Part shown: positions 9,191 to 17,596 of the stretch, piece after piece | Layout: each line of letters begins with the position of its first letter | Numbering within the stretch: the first letter of the stretch is position 1 | Assembly: GCA_002478115.1 (NCBI GenBank) | Contig: DLMH01000025.1 | Coordinates: 886-64,885, forward strand | Reading direction: 5' to 3' | DNA from: Candidatus Acidiferrum typicum | GTDB lineage: Bacteria; Acidobacteriota; Terriglobia; Acidiferrales; UBA7541 | DNA: 64,000 bases | Program-made: the position numbers and the translations under genes | The notes under the pieces: generated by a model | What the model saw: only the letters and a program-made list of their open reading frames with translations | Database searches by the model: none | What the model was told of the DNA's origin: nothing

Positions 9191-10567
9191 ATGGCCATTG
9201 CCACCATCAATCCGGCGACCGGCGAAGTCATCAAGAAATTCGACGCGCTCACCGACGCCCAGGTCGACGACAAAATCACCAAAGCCGCCGCCGCATTTCA
9301 TAGCTTTCGCAAAACTCCTTTCGCCGATCGTGCCCGCTGGATGACCAAAGCCGCGGAAATCCTGGAATCCGAAAAAGAAGCCATCGGCCGCCTTATGACC
9401 CTCGAAATGGGCAAGACCCTCCCTTCCGCAATTGCCGAAGCGGAAAAATGCGCTGCCACGTGCCGCTACTACGCCGAAAATGCCGCGCGTTTTGTTGCCG
9501 ATGAGCCCATCGCCACCTCCGCCGCAAAAAGCTTCATCCGTTACCAGCCCATCGGCATCGTCCTCGCCGTCATGCCCTGGAACTTTCCGTTCTGGCAGGT
9601 GTTCCGCTTCGTGGCGCCGGGCTTGATGGCCGGAAATGTCGGCCTGCTGAAGCACGCGTCCAACGTTCCACAGTGCGCTCTGAAGATCGAGGAGATCGTC
9701 CGCCGCGCCAGTTTCCCCAAAGGTGTCTTCCAAGCCCTTTTGATCGGCGCTTCCCAGGTGGACCGCATCCTCAATGATCCGCGTGTCGCCGCGGCCACGC
9801 TCACGGGCAGCGAGCAGGCGGGCATCCAGGTGGGCATTTCCGCGGCCAAGCGCATCAAGAAAGTTGTTCTGGAACTCGGCGGCAGCGATCCCTTTATCGT
9901 CATGCCTTCTGCCAACATCCAAGAAGCCGCCGTCACCGCCGTCAAAGCTCGTGTCATGAATAATGGCCAGTCCTGCATCGCCGCCAAGCGCTTCATTGTT
10001 CATGAGAAAATCGCCGATCAATTCGAGAAGGAATTTGTCAGCCGCATGCAGTCGCTCAAGCTCGGCGATCCCTTCGATCCCAAAACGGATGTCGGCCCGC
10101 TCGCCACTCCCGATGCCGTCAAGGATCTCGACGCCGACGTGCAGAAATCCATTCATGCGGGCGCAAAGCTCCTCACCGGAGGCAAGCCCATTGCCGGCGC
10201 CGGCAATTTCTATCCGCCTACGGTTCTTGCCAACATTCCCAAGGATTCCCCGGCCTATCGCGAAGAACTGTTTGGCCCCGTCGCCTGCGTCTTTCGCGTG
10301 AAATCGATTGACGCAGCCGTCGCCGTTGCCAACGACGTCCGCTTTGGCCTCGGCGCCAGCGCGTGGACCAACGATCCCGCCGAACGCGAGATTTTCATCA
10401 ATGAGCTTGAAGCGGGTATGGTCTTCATCAACCAGATGGTGGTCTCCGATCCCCGCGTTCCCTTCGGCGGCGTCAAAGCCTCCGGCCATGGTCGCGAGCT
10501 TGGCCCTTACGGCATCCGCGAATTCACCAACATCAAGACGGTCTGGATTCGCGAGCCCGCGAAGTAA
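9191..10567 (+). CDS. gabD: NAD(P)-dependent succinate-semialdehyde dehydrogenase family
   Basis: Aldehyde dehydrogenase of 458 residues, the length of the short GabD/SSADH branch. The general-base Glu lies in VLELGGSDPF (about residue 228) and the nucleophile Cys in NNGQSCIAAKRF (about 262); the cofactor and folding motifs MPWNFPFWQ and PFGGVKASGHGRELG are present. It would oxidise succinate semialdehyde or a similar short aldehyde to the acid in the cytoplasm. The ATG at 9191 gives the expected ATINPATGE start, though the ribosome site is weak. It points toward acs but is separated from it by about 255 bases. Substrate is inferred from the subfamily. Confidence 0.9.
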   Translation: MAIATINPATGEVIKKFDALTDAQVDDKITKAAAAFHSFRKTPFADRARWMTKAAEILESEKEAIGRLMTLEMGKTLPSAIAEAEKCAATCRYYAENAARFVADEPIATSAAKSFIRYQPIGIVLAVMPWNFPFWQVFRFVAPGLMAGNVGLLKHASNVPQCALKIEEIVRRASFPKGVFQALLIGASQVDRILNDPRVAAATLTGSEQAGIQVGISAAKRIKKVVLELGGSDPFIVMPSANIQEAAVTAVKARVMNNGQSCIAAKRFIVHEKIADQFEKEFVSRMQSLKLGDPFDPKTDVGPLATPDAVKDLDADVQKSIHAGAKLLTGGKPIAGAGNFYPPTVLANIPKDSPAYREELFGPVACVFRVKSIDAAVAVANDVRFGLGASAWTNDPAEREIFINELEAGMVFINQMVVSDPRVPFGGVKASGHGRELGPYGIREFTNIKTVWIREPAK

Positions 10568-10629
10568 CTCTCCCCGTTCGCAATGCCCCGGCACGCTGAT
10601 CCGGGATGAGGTCGAGCCTCAGAAGTAGG

Positions 10630-10686
10630 CCGCGGTTCCACCCTGCCCCGCTCCGTCCCGATTGACGAGCGAACGGGCGAAGGAGC
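10630..10686 (-). promoter_or_regulatory. T-box-like antiterminator motif with preceding hairpin
   Basis: Read on the minus strand, 10644-10630 is AGGGTGGAACCGCGG, an exact fit to the T-box consensus AGGGTGGNACCGCG of tRNA-sensing leaders. Just upstream (10686-10650) is a hairpin with arms GCTCC/GGAGC and CCCG/CGGG, in the place of stem III. Downstream, on that strand, comes a TGAGG/CCTCA hairpin and then the antisense side of the aldehyde dehydrogenase gene, not an aminoacyl-tRNA synthetase. No matching CCCT-type antiterminator partner was seen. It is probably a relic or a coincidence; stem I and the specifier loop were not identified. Confidence 0.35.
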
Positions 10687-10822
10687 ATTATTTGGCCTCG
10701 GGCTTTTTCGAGGCGACGCCCGGTCGCGGCGCTTCCACGCCCTCCTGCATTGCGACGCTCCTCGCGTGCAGCCTCCGGCGCAATGTTGTCTTGCAGTCTT
10801 CATTTTCAAGGGAGTGAGTCTC

Positions 10823-12952
10823 GTGCCAAAGACCCTCGCGAAGAAGCACACCGAAGGTAAACCCCGCTCCAAGAAGCACGGCCTGACCGAAGCGCAGATC
10901 GCCGTCCATTGGAAGGAAGAAGCCTACATCCGGCCTCCCGCACGCTTCATCGCTCAGGCCAATCTCAACGACAACTACGCCCTGGAGCGCTTCAGCGAGA
11001 AGAATTTCCCCGAATGCTTCCGCGAATACGCCGAACTCCTCCACTGGGATCAGTATTGGCACACCACGCTGGACACCAACCATCCGCCCTTCTGGAAATG
11101 GTTTGTCGGCGGCCGCTTGAACGTCGCTTACAACTGCGTGGATCGCCATCTCGCCAAGTACAAAAACAAAGCCGCGCTGATCTTCGTGCCGGAGCCCGAA
11201 GAAGAAAACCACATCGTCATCACCTACCAGGAGCTCTATCGCCGCGTCAACGAAGTTGCCGCCGTACTGCAAGGCTTTGCCGGTCTCCAGAAGGGCGATC
11301 GCGTCACCATCCACATGCCCATGATTCCGGAGCTGCCCATCACCATGCTGGCCTGCGCTCGCCTTGGCATCATTCATTCTGTCGTCTTCGGCGGCTTCTC
11401 CGGCGAAGCCTGCGGCCTGCGCGCCGCCGATTCCGGAAGCCGCGTCCTGATTTACGTCGATGGCTACCACCGCAACGGCCGTTGGGTAGATCACAAAGTC
11501 AGCGCCGATATCGCCGTCGAAACCGCCAAGAAAGAAGGCCAGGTCATTGACAAGGTCCTCGTCTGGAAGCGCTATCACCACAAGTACACTTCCGACGCGC
11601 CCATGATTATGGAGCGCGACTTCTTCATTGACGACATCCTGAAGGATTACCGCAACGCCGTCGTTCCCCCCGTTTCCATGGAAGCCGAAGACCCGCTCTT
11701 CCTCATGTACACCAGCGGCACCACCGGCAAACCCAAGGGCTGCCAGCACCGCACCGGCGGTTACCTCGCCTACGTCACCGGCACCGCCAAGTATTACCAG
11801 GACATTCATCCCGAAGATGTCTACTGGTGCATGGCCGATATCGGCTGGATCACCGGCCATTCCTACATCGTCTATGGCCCCCTCGCTCTTGCTGCCACCT
11901 GCGTCATCTATGAAGGTGTGCCGCAATTCCCCGACGCCGGGCGTCCCTGGCGCATCGCCGAACGCCTTGATGTGAACATCTTCCATACCTCGCCTACCGC
12001 CATTCGCATGCTTCGCAAAGCGGGCGCCGAGGAGCCCAAGAAACACAACTACCGCTTCAAGCACATGACCACCGTCGGCGAGCCCATCGAACCGGAAGTC
12101 TGGCGCTGGTATCACGAAGTGGTGGGCAAGAGCGAAGCCGTCATCGTGGATACCTGGTGGCAGACGGAAACCGGCGGTTTCCTCTGTACCACCAAACCCG
12201 CGCTTGACCCTATGAAGCCCGGAAGCGCGGGTCCTGCCTGCCTCGGCATCTATCCGATCATCTGGGATGAAGAAGGCAAGGAAGTCGCTTCCGCGGACCA
12301 TGCTGCGGGCAACATCTGCATTCGTAATCCCTGGCCCGGCATCATGCAGACCATCTGGGGCGATCCGCACCGCTTCGTCGAGCAGTACTACAAGAAATAC
12401 AACAAGAATGCGCAGAGCAAGGATTGGCGCGATTGGCCGTATTACGCCGCCGACGCCGCCGTCTTACCTCCCGACGGCTACTACCGCATTCTCGGCCGCG
12501 TGGACGACGTCATCAATGTCGCCGGCCACCGCCTCGGCACGAAGGAACTCGAATCCGCCTGCCTTACCATCCAGGAAATCGCGGAAGCCGCTGTCGTTCC
12601 GGTTGTGGACGAGGTGAAGGGCCGCGCCCCCGAGATCTACATCTCGCTCAAGCCCGGCGTTCTTCCTAAAAAGCAGATCATTGAGAAGGTTACCTCCACC
12701 ATCGAAACCATGATTGGCAAAATCGCGCGGCCCAAGCGCATCCACATCGTCCCGGATATGCCCAAGACGCGCTCCGGCAAAATTATGCGCCGCGTCCTTG
12801 CCGCCATCTCCAATCACATGGATACCGGGGACATCACCACGCTTGCCAATCCGGACATCGTCGAGCAGGTTCGCCAGATCGTCCAGGGCCGCGAAATCAT
12901 GCCGCTTAACGAAGGCCCCGAGGATATCAAGCTTTTTGGCGACGAGCGCTGA
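10823..12952 (+). CDS. acs: Acetyl-CoA synthetase
   Basis: AMP-forming acetate-CoA ligase, about 709 residues. The adenylation P-loop YTSGTTGKPKG is near residue 300, DTWWQTETGG near 450, and the hinge region GRVDDVINVAGHRLGT near 570. The C-terminal PKTRSGKIMRR carries the catalytic lysine that is the classic acetylation target. The GTG at 10823 follows AGGGAG at good spacing; an in-frame ATG further upstream at 10766 would add 19 unlike residues. It activates acetate, or propionate, for the TCA or glyoxylate cycle. The N-terminal region differs from E. coli Acs, so the substrate range could be wider than acetate. Confidence 0.92.
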   Translation: MPKTLAKKHTEGKPRSKKHGLTEAQIAVHWKEEAYIRPPARFIAQANLNDNYALERFSEKNFPECFREYAELLHWDQYWHTTLDTNHPPFWKWFVGGRLNVAYNCVDRHLAKYKNKAALIFVPEPEEENHIVITYQELYRRVNEVAAVLQGFAGLQKGDRVTIHMPMIPELPITMLACARLGIIHSVVFGGFSGEACGLRAADSGSRVLIYVDGYHRNGRWVDHKVSADIAVETAKKEGQVIDKVLVWKRYHHKYTSDAPMIMERDFFIDDILKDYRNAVVPPVSMEAEDPLFLMYTSGTTGKPKGCQHRTGGYLAYVTGTAKYYQDIHPEDVYWCMADIGWITGHSYIVYGPLALAATCVIYEGVPQFPDAGRPWRIAERLDVNIFHTSPTAIRMLRKAGAEEPKKHNYRFKHMTTVGEPIEPEVWRWYHEVVGKSEAVIVDTWWQTETGGFLCTTKPALDPMKPGSAGPACLGIYPIIWDEEGKEVASADHAAGNICIRNPWPGIMQTIWGDPHRFVEQYYKKYNKNAQSKDWRDWPYYAADAAVLPPDGYYRILGRVDDVINVAGHRLGTKELESACLTIQEIAEAAVVPVVDEVKGRAPEIYISLKPGVLPKKQIIEKVTSTIETMIGKIARPKRIHIVPDMPKTRSGKIMRRVLAAISNHMDTGDITTLANPDIVEQVRQIVQGREIMPLNEGPEDIKLFGDER

Positions 12953-13070
12953 CGCACCGCGACGTGCAGGGTCGCGCGTCTCTCTGGGCCGTCCCGGTGC
13001 GGAGGCCCTCATCTCCATCGCATGCCTTTTGTGCGATGAATCCCTCTTGAACTTGGGTTTCCCGCCGATT

Positions 13071-13124
13071 TGGAGTGCGGCGGCTCGCCGCCGCTTTTAC
13101 AGCTGCATGCCCCGTTGACAAACC
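13071..13124 (+). repeat. Dispersed GC palindrome repeat, copy 1
   Basis: The core at 13077-13094 is a perfect 7-bp stem with loop CTCG, followed by CTTTTACAGCTGC. About 54 bases are shared with the copy at 32563, and a shorter version occurs inverted at 61052. It occupies the otherwise featureless 325-base gap between acs and the DUF2934 gene. No transposase is nearby. Confidence 0.7.
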
Positions 13125-13277
13125 ATTACTCTTGGTTACGCGCCGCCCACCTACAACGTGGGCCTTGAATTCCGGACCCTATCAAGAACAGCACGTTTTT
13201 CCACAGTCCCGCATTCACCTGTGGCCAACCGCTTTTCTGCACGCTAAAATGAATTCCGCAGTTGAAAGGAGCACAGT

Positions 13278-13502
13278 ATGGCCAGGACGAGGGTCATTGC
13301 CTCGCCGCAGAAAAAGCAGTCTGTCGTTGCCAAGATCAAGCCCACGCAGGATGAAATCGCTCTGCGCGCTTATCACATTTATCTGGAGCGCAGCTGCACA
13401 CCTGGAAACGCCTTCGACGATTGGGTTCGCGCGGAACGTGAGCTCATCGAGAATCACGGGAAACCGCGCCGCAAGCCGGCTCCCAAGTCCGCCACAGCGT
13501 AG
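13278..13502 (+). CDS. DUF2934 family small protein
   Basis: 74-residue soluble protein with a basic N-terminal tail. Its core, AYHIYLERSCTPGNAFDDW followed by VRAERELIE, fits the DUF2934 pattern (A-x2-IY-x-R...G....DW..AE.EL). The family is widespread in Acidobacteria and Proteobacteria and its function is unknown. The ATG at 13278 follows GAAAGGAG at ideal spacing. The C-terminus is basic and proline-rich. It appears to be a single-gene unit. Confidence 0.8.
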   Translation: MARTRVIASPQKKQSVVAKIKPTQDEIALRAYHIYLERSCTPGNAFDDWVRAERELIENHGKPRRKPAPKSATA

Positions 13503-13656
13503 CCGCGGCTCTCATTTAGGTCCCTCCTGACCCTCGCTTCCCCAGAGGTCATTTCTTTGTGTGCCCGCGTTCCTCTCAGTTCACTTCAGCAGATGCGCCG
13601 TTTGCTCTCCACGTAAACACCTGACATGGAGACAGACTTGGTTTAATCTTCTCATC

Positions 13657-13800
13657 ATGAAGAAGAAGCCCGAATTCGGCTCCTTCCTGTTTCAACTGCT
13701 CCAAGCCGCACGCAGAGCTGCCTTTACGATATGGGTCATTCTGTTGGCCCTCGCGTTGATCTCTTGGATTCTGCGGGGCGCGCTGCGCCGGCTCTTTTAG
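13657..13800 (+). CDS. Small single-pass membrane protein (hypothetical)
   Basis: Possible 47-residue protein starting MKKKPEFGSF, with one strong hydrophobic helix (FTIWVILLALALISWIL, about residues 23-39) and a basic C-terminal RGALRRLF. The positive ends and single helix are typical of real small membrane proteins. However, no clear ribosome site precedes the ATG, and a longer GTG-started frame from 13561 is also open. No function can be proposed. Confidence 0.4.
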   Translation: MKKKPEFGSFLFQLLQAARRAAFTIWVILLALALISWILRGALRRLF

Positions 13801-13904
13801 ACCGTGAGCCTTGGAACCCCGCGCCTCCCCTCTCAGGCCTCTCTGCTCCCTTGCCCCCCTCCCTCCTTTTTGCGCTACACTTTTAGTCCCGTCCTCCGCA
13901 GACC

Positions 13905-14489
13905 ATGAACGGTCTTGAGCACTTCCTGTGTTCCTCCTCGCTCTGGCGCTATCTCACCCAGCGGCAGTTGCTTCCCTGGGTCCTGTCCGGCGTGCGCCTC
14001 GGTGATCACGTCCTCGAAATTGGCGCCGGCTACGGCCCTGCCACGCCGCAACTCCGCAAAGCCGTCCCGCGTGTCACTTCTCTCGAATACGACGCCAAAT
14101 CCGCCCGGCACCTGAAAGCGCAACACAATGGTGGACCCGGCGGCGCCCTTCGCGGTGATGCCGCCCAGCTCCCCTTCGCCTCCCAGAGCTTTTCCTCCGC
14201 CATCGCCATTCTCGTCCTGCATCATCTCCGCTCGCGCGAAGTGCAGGACCGCATGTTTGCGGAGGTTTACCGCGTGCTTCGTCCCGGCGGCATCTTTCTT
14301 GCCTACGAGATTAACGACAGTTGGGTGCATCGCCTCGGCCACATCCGCAGCACCTTCACCCCGGTTTCCGCCGGCTCCGCTTTCGCCCGGCTCACCCGCG
14401 CGGGCTTCTCGCGCATTTCCGTGGATTTCCGCCGTGGTGCCTTCCGCCTCGGCGCCATCCGCGAAAAAGATTCCTCCACCACCGACTAG
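13905..14489 (+). CDS. Class I SAM-dependent methyltransferase
   Basis: 194-residue cytoplasmic enzyme of the Methyltransf_11 type. Motif I is HVLEIGAGYGP (about residues 35-45), the acidic end of strand 2 is TSLEYD, motif II is GDAAQLPFASQSF, and motif III is VYRVLRPGGIFLAYEI. The substrate-recognition part is short, so the acceptor cannot be guessed. It stands alone, followed by a run of palindromic repeats. The family call is secure; a specific reaction is not. Confidence 0.85.
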   Translation: MNGLEHFLCSSSLWRYLTQRQLLPWVLSGVRLGDHVLEIGAGYGPATPQLRKAVPRVTSLEYDAKSARHLKAQHNGGPGGALRGDAAQLPFASQSFSSAIAILVLHHLRSREVQDRMFAEVYRVLRPGGIFLAYEINDSWVHRLGHIRSTFTPVSAGSAFARLTRAGFSRISVDFRRGAFRLGAIREKDSSTTD

Positions 14490-14856
14490 CCGACTCATCC
14501 CCAAGGCGTTGGCGTTGGGGTGTTGCTTTTGTGGCACAGTCACTCCTGACTGTGCTCTTGGGTTTGCCTTTGTAGGTGCCGGGCTTCAGCCCGGCCGTTT
14601 TCCTACTCTCGTGTAGGGACCGCCGTCTGCGGCGGTCCGCAACGTGTACGCTCTTTAGCAATAAACGATTCGGCGTCTCTAGAACTGCGAGAGTCGAGCA
14701 CTGCCCGACCCCATCTCACCAAATCGTAAAGAAAACCGTCTTTCTGAACGGAGTCTGCGGAGCGAGGAATCCCTCTTCCTCTTTTCTTCTCTCTTCTCTG
14801 CGAACTCCGTGTCCTCTGCGAACTCTGTGTTAATGCTTTTGCGTTCTTCCCGCTTC
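14490..14856. repeat. Cluster of three intergenic palindromes
   Basis: This 367-base gap holds three different hairpin words in a row. At 14535-14554 is CACAGTCACTCCTGACTGTG, at 14578-14595 GCCGGGCTTCAGCCCGGC, and at 14617-14638 an 8-bp GGACCGCC/GGCGGTCC stem. The first and second are each preceded by a TTTGT(G/A)G-like word, and relatives occur at 16828, 23225-23388, 24849, 42557 and 57182. The right part (about 14770-14855) is a TC-rich tract with repeated CTCTGCGAACTC/CTCTGTGTT words of the kind seen near 25730 and 59121. Confidence 0.7.
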
Positions 14857-16002
14857 TCACCGGCTCGTCAGCGCCGCTCCCAGCTCGCTTCGCGTCTGGA
14901 TCACCCGCAAAATCGCCTCCCGCGTCACCATCCCCACAATGTGCGCGCCTTCTTCCAGTTGTGTTACCACCGGCATCTGATTCACGTCCGCGGCGATCAG
15001 CCGCTCCAGCAATCTCTGCAGCGGCTCGTCTGGCGCGGCCCATAAAATCTTTTCCCGCGGCACCATCACCGCCTGCACTGAATTCATGTTCCAGTCTTCA
15101 CGCGGAATGTTGCTCAGCGCGCCCACATTCATCAACCCCACCAGCCGGTCATCCATGGTCACCAGGTGCACGCGCCGCCCCGTTCGCAACACCTCCCCGC
15201 TGTACTCTTCCAGGCTCATATTCGCCGGAATGATCGGCACCTCCTGGTTCATCACATCGGAAGCGCACAGTCCCGCCAGCATCTCCTGAATCGTCACCTG
15301 CGCCACGCTCGCCTGTGCCGCGTTCAGCAGAAACCACCCAAGGAATCCCGTCCACAAAGCCGTCACCCAATCGCTGCGCAGCGCGCTCCACACCCCGAGG
15401 GAGATCAACCCAAAGGCAATCAGCTTCCCGCTGGCGCCCGCCACGCGCGTTGCCCGCGCAAAATCCTTCGTCGCACCCCACACCATCGCCCGGAACACCC
15501 GACCTCCATCCAGCGGAAAACCTGGCAGCAGATTGAAGAGCGCCAGCATTCCGTTGGTCAGCGCGAGTTGGCTGGCCACGGCCCCCAGCATCTCGCTGTC
15601 TGGAAACAGCAGCGTCACGCCATAAAACACGCCTGCAAGAAACCCGCTCGCCAGCGGCCCGGCCACGGCAATGTTGAATTCCTGAATGGCCTGGGAAGGG
15701 TCCCGCGCAATCCGCGCCAGCCCTCCAAAAAGAAATAACGTAATCGAGAGCACTTTAATCTTGTAGTGCTGTGCTACCACGCTGTGCGCCAGTTCGTGAA
15801 ATACCACCGAACTGAAAAACAAAATGCTGGTCACTACCCCCAGAGTCCAGTGTTGCGGGCCTGTCCAATGCGGGTGCTGCTGCGCAAAGAAACTGGATTG
15901 CGAAAATGTGATCAGCCCAAAGACAAGGATCCAACTGAGATCCAAATAAATGGGTATACCCAAGATTCGGCCAATCCGAATGCCCTGCGATTGAAACATC
16001 AA
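14857..16002 (-). CDS. Site-2 protease family (M50) with CBS domains
   Basis: 381-residue intramembrane zinc metalloprotease. HELAH at about residue 68 gives the zinc ligands, and LLPGFPLDGG near 155 gives the third ligand Asp in the second catalytic helix. Five to six membrane segments fill the first ~230 residues. The rest is a pair of CBS modules (MNQEVPIIPANMSLEE, VNQMPVVTQLEEGAHIVG) that usually bind adenosyl ligands and gate activity. This is the SpoIVFB-like group III. It is probably involved in regulated proteolysis of a membrane-bound factor, but no anti-sigma gene is next to it. Confidence 0.9.
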   Translation of the reverse strand: MMFQSQGIRIGRILGIPIYLDLSWILVFGLITFSQSSFFAQQHPHWTGPQHWTLGVVTSILFFSSVVFHELAHSVVAQHYKIKVLSITLFLFGGLARIARDPSQAIQEFNIAVAGPLASGFLAGVFYGVTLLFPDSEMLGAVASQLALTNGMLALFNLLPGFPLDGGRVFRAMVWGATKDFARATRVAGASGKLIAFGLISLGVWSALRSDWVTALWTGFLGWFLLNAAQASVAQVTIQEMLAGLCASDVMNQEVPIIPANMSLEEYSGEVLRTGRRVHLVTMDDRLVGLMNVGALSNIPREDWNMNSVQAVMVPREKILWAAPDEPLQRLLERLIAADVNQMPVVTQLEEGAHIVGMVTREAILRVIQTRSELGAALTSR

Positions 16003-16224
16003 CGTGAGCCTCGCCTTTTCTCTGAACCCTAGACTACCCCCGAACCGTCAGGACGCAAAACCCCAACCGGTATGCGCTCCCCAAAGCGCGTCCCGCAAAA
16101 CACGCCGTGTCTCCCAAGCCACGAATTGCCCGCCCTCCCCATATCATAACTCCTTATGCATCAGATAGTTACGAACGGCCTCCCGTGTGCCACCTTCTTT
16201 TGCGAACGCACCAAGGACGCACAA

Positions 16225-16422
16225 ATGGACACCTTATTCAGTTTCGCAACAGTCCTCACCGCAACAATCCTGGCGCTGTTTGCCGCTCTTGGCCTGCACT
16301 GGCTCCTGCTCCGCGCCGCCTTTCTTCTGATGCAGCCCGCCACCGCCAACCGCCGCGTCGCTCAGCCCGCCATCGAGCACGCCACGCGCCTGGTCGCCCA
16401 CGCCTATGGCCAGCGCCGCTGA
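16225..16422 (+). CDS. Small membrane protein (hypothetical)
   Basis: 65-residue protein MDTLFSFATVLTATILALF..., one long hydrophobic helix (about residues 5-35) then a basic cytoplasmic tail ending HAYGQRR. The ATG at 16225 follows AAGGAC; a longer frame opens at 16156 but its extra part is not hydrophobic. It is followed 26 bases later by a second small membrane protein with an excellent ribosome site, so the two are probably one transcript. No family recognised. Confidence 0.5.
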   Translation: MDTLFSFATVLTATILALFAALGLHWLLLRAAFLLMQPATANRRVAQPAIEHATRLVAHAYGQRR

Positions 16423-16448
16423 TTCGCCATGCGGAAAGGAGCAGCACC

Positions 16449-16592
16449 ATGTTCGCATTGCAGCTCTTCTTGATAATTGCCGGCCTCGGCCTCTTCGGCA
16501 CTGCCGGAGTTTTAGTGGCCTACGATGTCTACATGGCTACGCGCCTGCGCTGCCTGCTCCAACGAACCGGGCATGCGCTCCTGAAGTCCTAA
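16449..16592 (+). CDS. Small membrane protein (hypothetical)
   Basis: 47 residues beginning MFALQLFLIIAGLGLF: a single membrane helix (about 2-25) and a short basic tail TRLRCLLQRTGHALLKS. GGAAAGGAG lies seven bases before the ATG at 16449, which makes translation likely despite the small size. It is in tandem with the 65-residue membrane protein just upstream. It could be a subunit of, or regulator for, a larger membrane complex elsewhere; nothing here identifies it. Confidence 0.5.
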   Translation: MFALQLFLIIAGLGLFGTAGVLVAYDVYMATRLRCLLQRTGHALLKS

Positions 16593-16969
16593 GAGATCGG
16601 GGAAACGGTGAGAGCCGCTTCCCACGATCACCGGCCAAAACCCCTGCGGGTGGCTCGAATCGCGTCGCTGGAGGAATCGCCATGAGCAGAAAGCCAAGCA
16701 CCGCCGCGCTTGATTCTTTCGGCCACAGGCTGTTCCCAATTCGGCGCCGCGCACCGCGCCACTCAGCCGGTGAAAGCATCAGCATTTCGTCTGACCACGC
16801 TGATGAGAGAGTTCTTCTCTTTAGGAGGCCGGGGCTTCAGCCCCGGCGCAAAACCACCAAAACCAATTGGGCTTTAGCCCCTGAAGACACTCTTTTCCTT
16901 CTTTCTCAGCAAAAATCAAAGGAATGACAAATCCCTCAAGCCCAAATCGCAATCGCCAAGGAGGAAGCC
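16593..16969. repeat. Gap containing a bipartite palindrome (copy 1)
   Basis: 377 bases with no supported gene. At 16828-16847 is GCCGGGGCTTCAGCCCCGGC. After 21 bases, at 16869-16880, comes a second hairpin word GGGCTTTAGCCC followed by CTGAAG. The same two words with the same 21-base spacing recur at 42557-42609. The first ~230 bases contain nothing recognised. Confidence 0.7.
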
Positions 16970-17461
16970 ATGAACCGCAATCACACGAATCGCCTACCGA
17001 GCAACACACAAATCATTTTCCCAGCAGTCTTGCGCATCACCCTGGCTCTATTCCTACTCCTTCTGGGCATAAATTCCGCGCCCCCGGCCCACGCGCAAAC
17101 CAAACCCCATCGCTTCGTGAAAACCTATCCGATGAATCGCGCCAAAGCCGAAAATCTCCAGTGCTGGGTCAACGCCGGTCACGACACCTGGTGCCGCGAT
17201 CCCAAACTCGTCGCCGCCCACACCCTCCAACAATTCGCCCCCGGCCTGGCCGACTCCACGTACGAACTCGCCTCCCAACCAGTCGAACGCAAACTCTCTC
17301 ACGGCAACACCGCCATCTACACCTACCACTCCCTCGACGGCCAAACCACCTATCGCGTCACCCTCCGCCGCCCCCAGTGGCTCCGCCCCACCGCCGACTC
17401 CCTCCACCAATCGGTTTGGCTCCCCACCCACCTCGAAATCCTCACCAACGCAAGAGCCTAA
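16970..17461 (+). CDS. Secreted hypothetical protein
   Basis: 163 residues. An N-terminal signal peptide has a hydrophobic core LRITLALFLLLLGINS and a likely cleavage after AHA (about residue 42). The mature part has two Cys (QCWVNAGHDTWCRD) that could form a disulfide and no recognised domain. AAGGAGGAAGCC before the ATG is a near-perfect ribosome site. It is probably periplasmic or exported. It lies 135 bases before the secreted-protein/SBP/two-component operon but need not belong to it. Confidence 0.65.
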   Translation: MNRNHTNRLPSNTQIIFPAVLRITLALFLLLLGINSAPPAHAQTKPHRFVKTYPMNRAKAENLQCWVNAGHDTWCRDPKLVAAHTLQQFAPGLADSTYELASQPVERKLSHGNTAIYTYHSLDGQTTYRVTLRRPQWLRPTADSLHQSVWLPTHLEILTNARA

Positions 17462-17596
17462 GCCTCCTCTGTGTAGGGGTCGAGCACACTCGACCCCATC
17501 TCGGCAACCACTCCTGTAGTGGGCCACGATGTTTCCCCGTTGGACGCGATGATCCAGGAACAGTGTTAGCATTCCAAGAGTTCACCGAGGTGCTTA

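Noticed and set aside
9137..10594. Long minus-strand open frame over the aldehyde dehydrogenase gene
   Set aside because: It is the complement of a well-supported gene; Gly/Asp-rich translation typical of antisense frames in GC-rich DNA.
10688..12370. 560-codon minus-strand frame opposite acs
   Set aside because: Shadow of acs; no motif and shadow-type composition.
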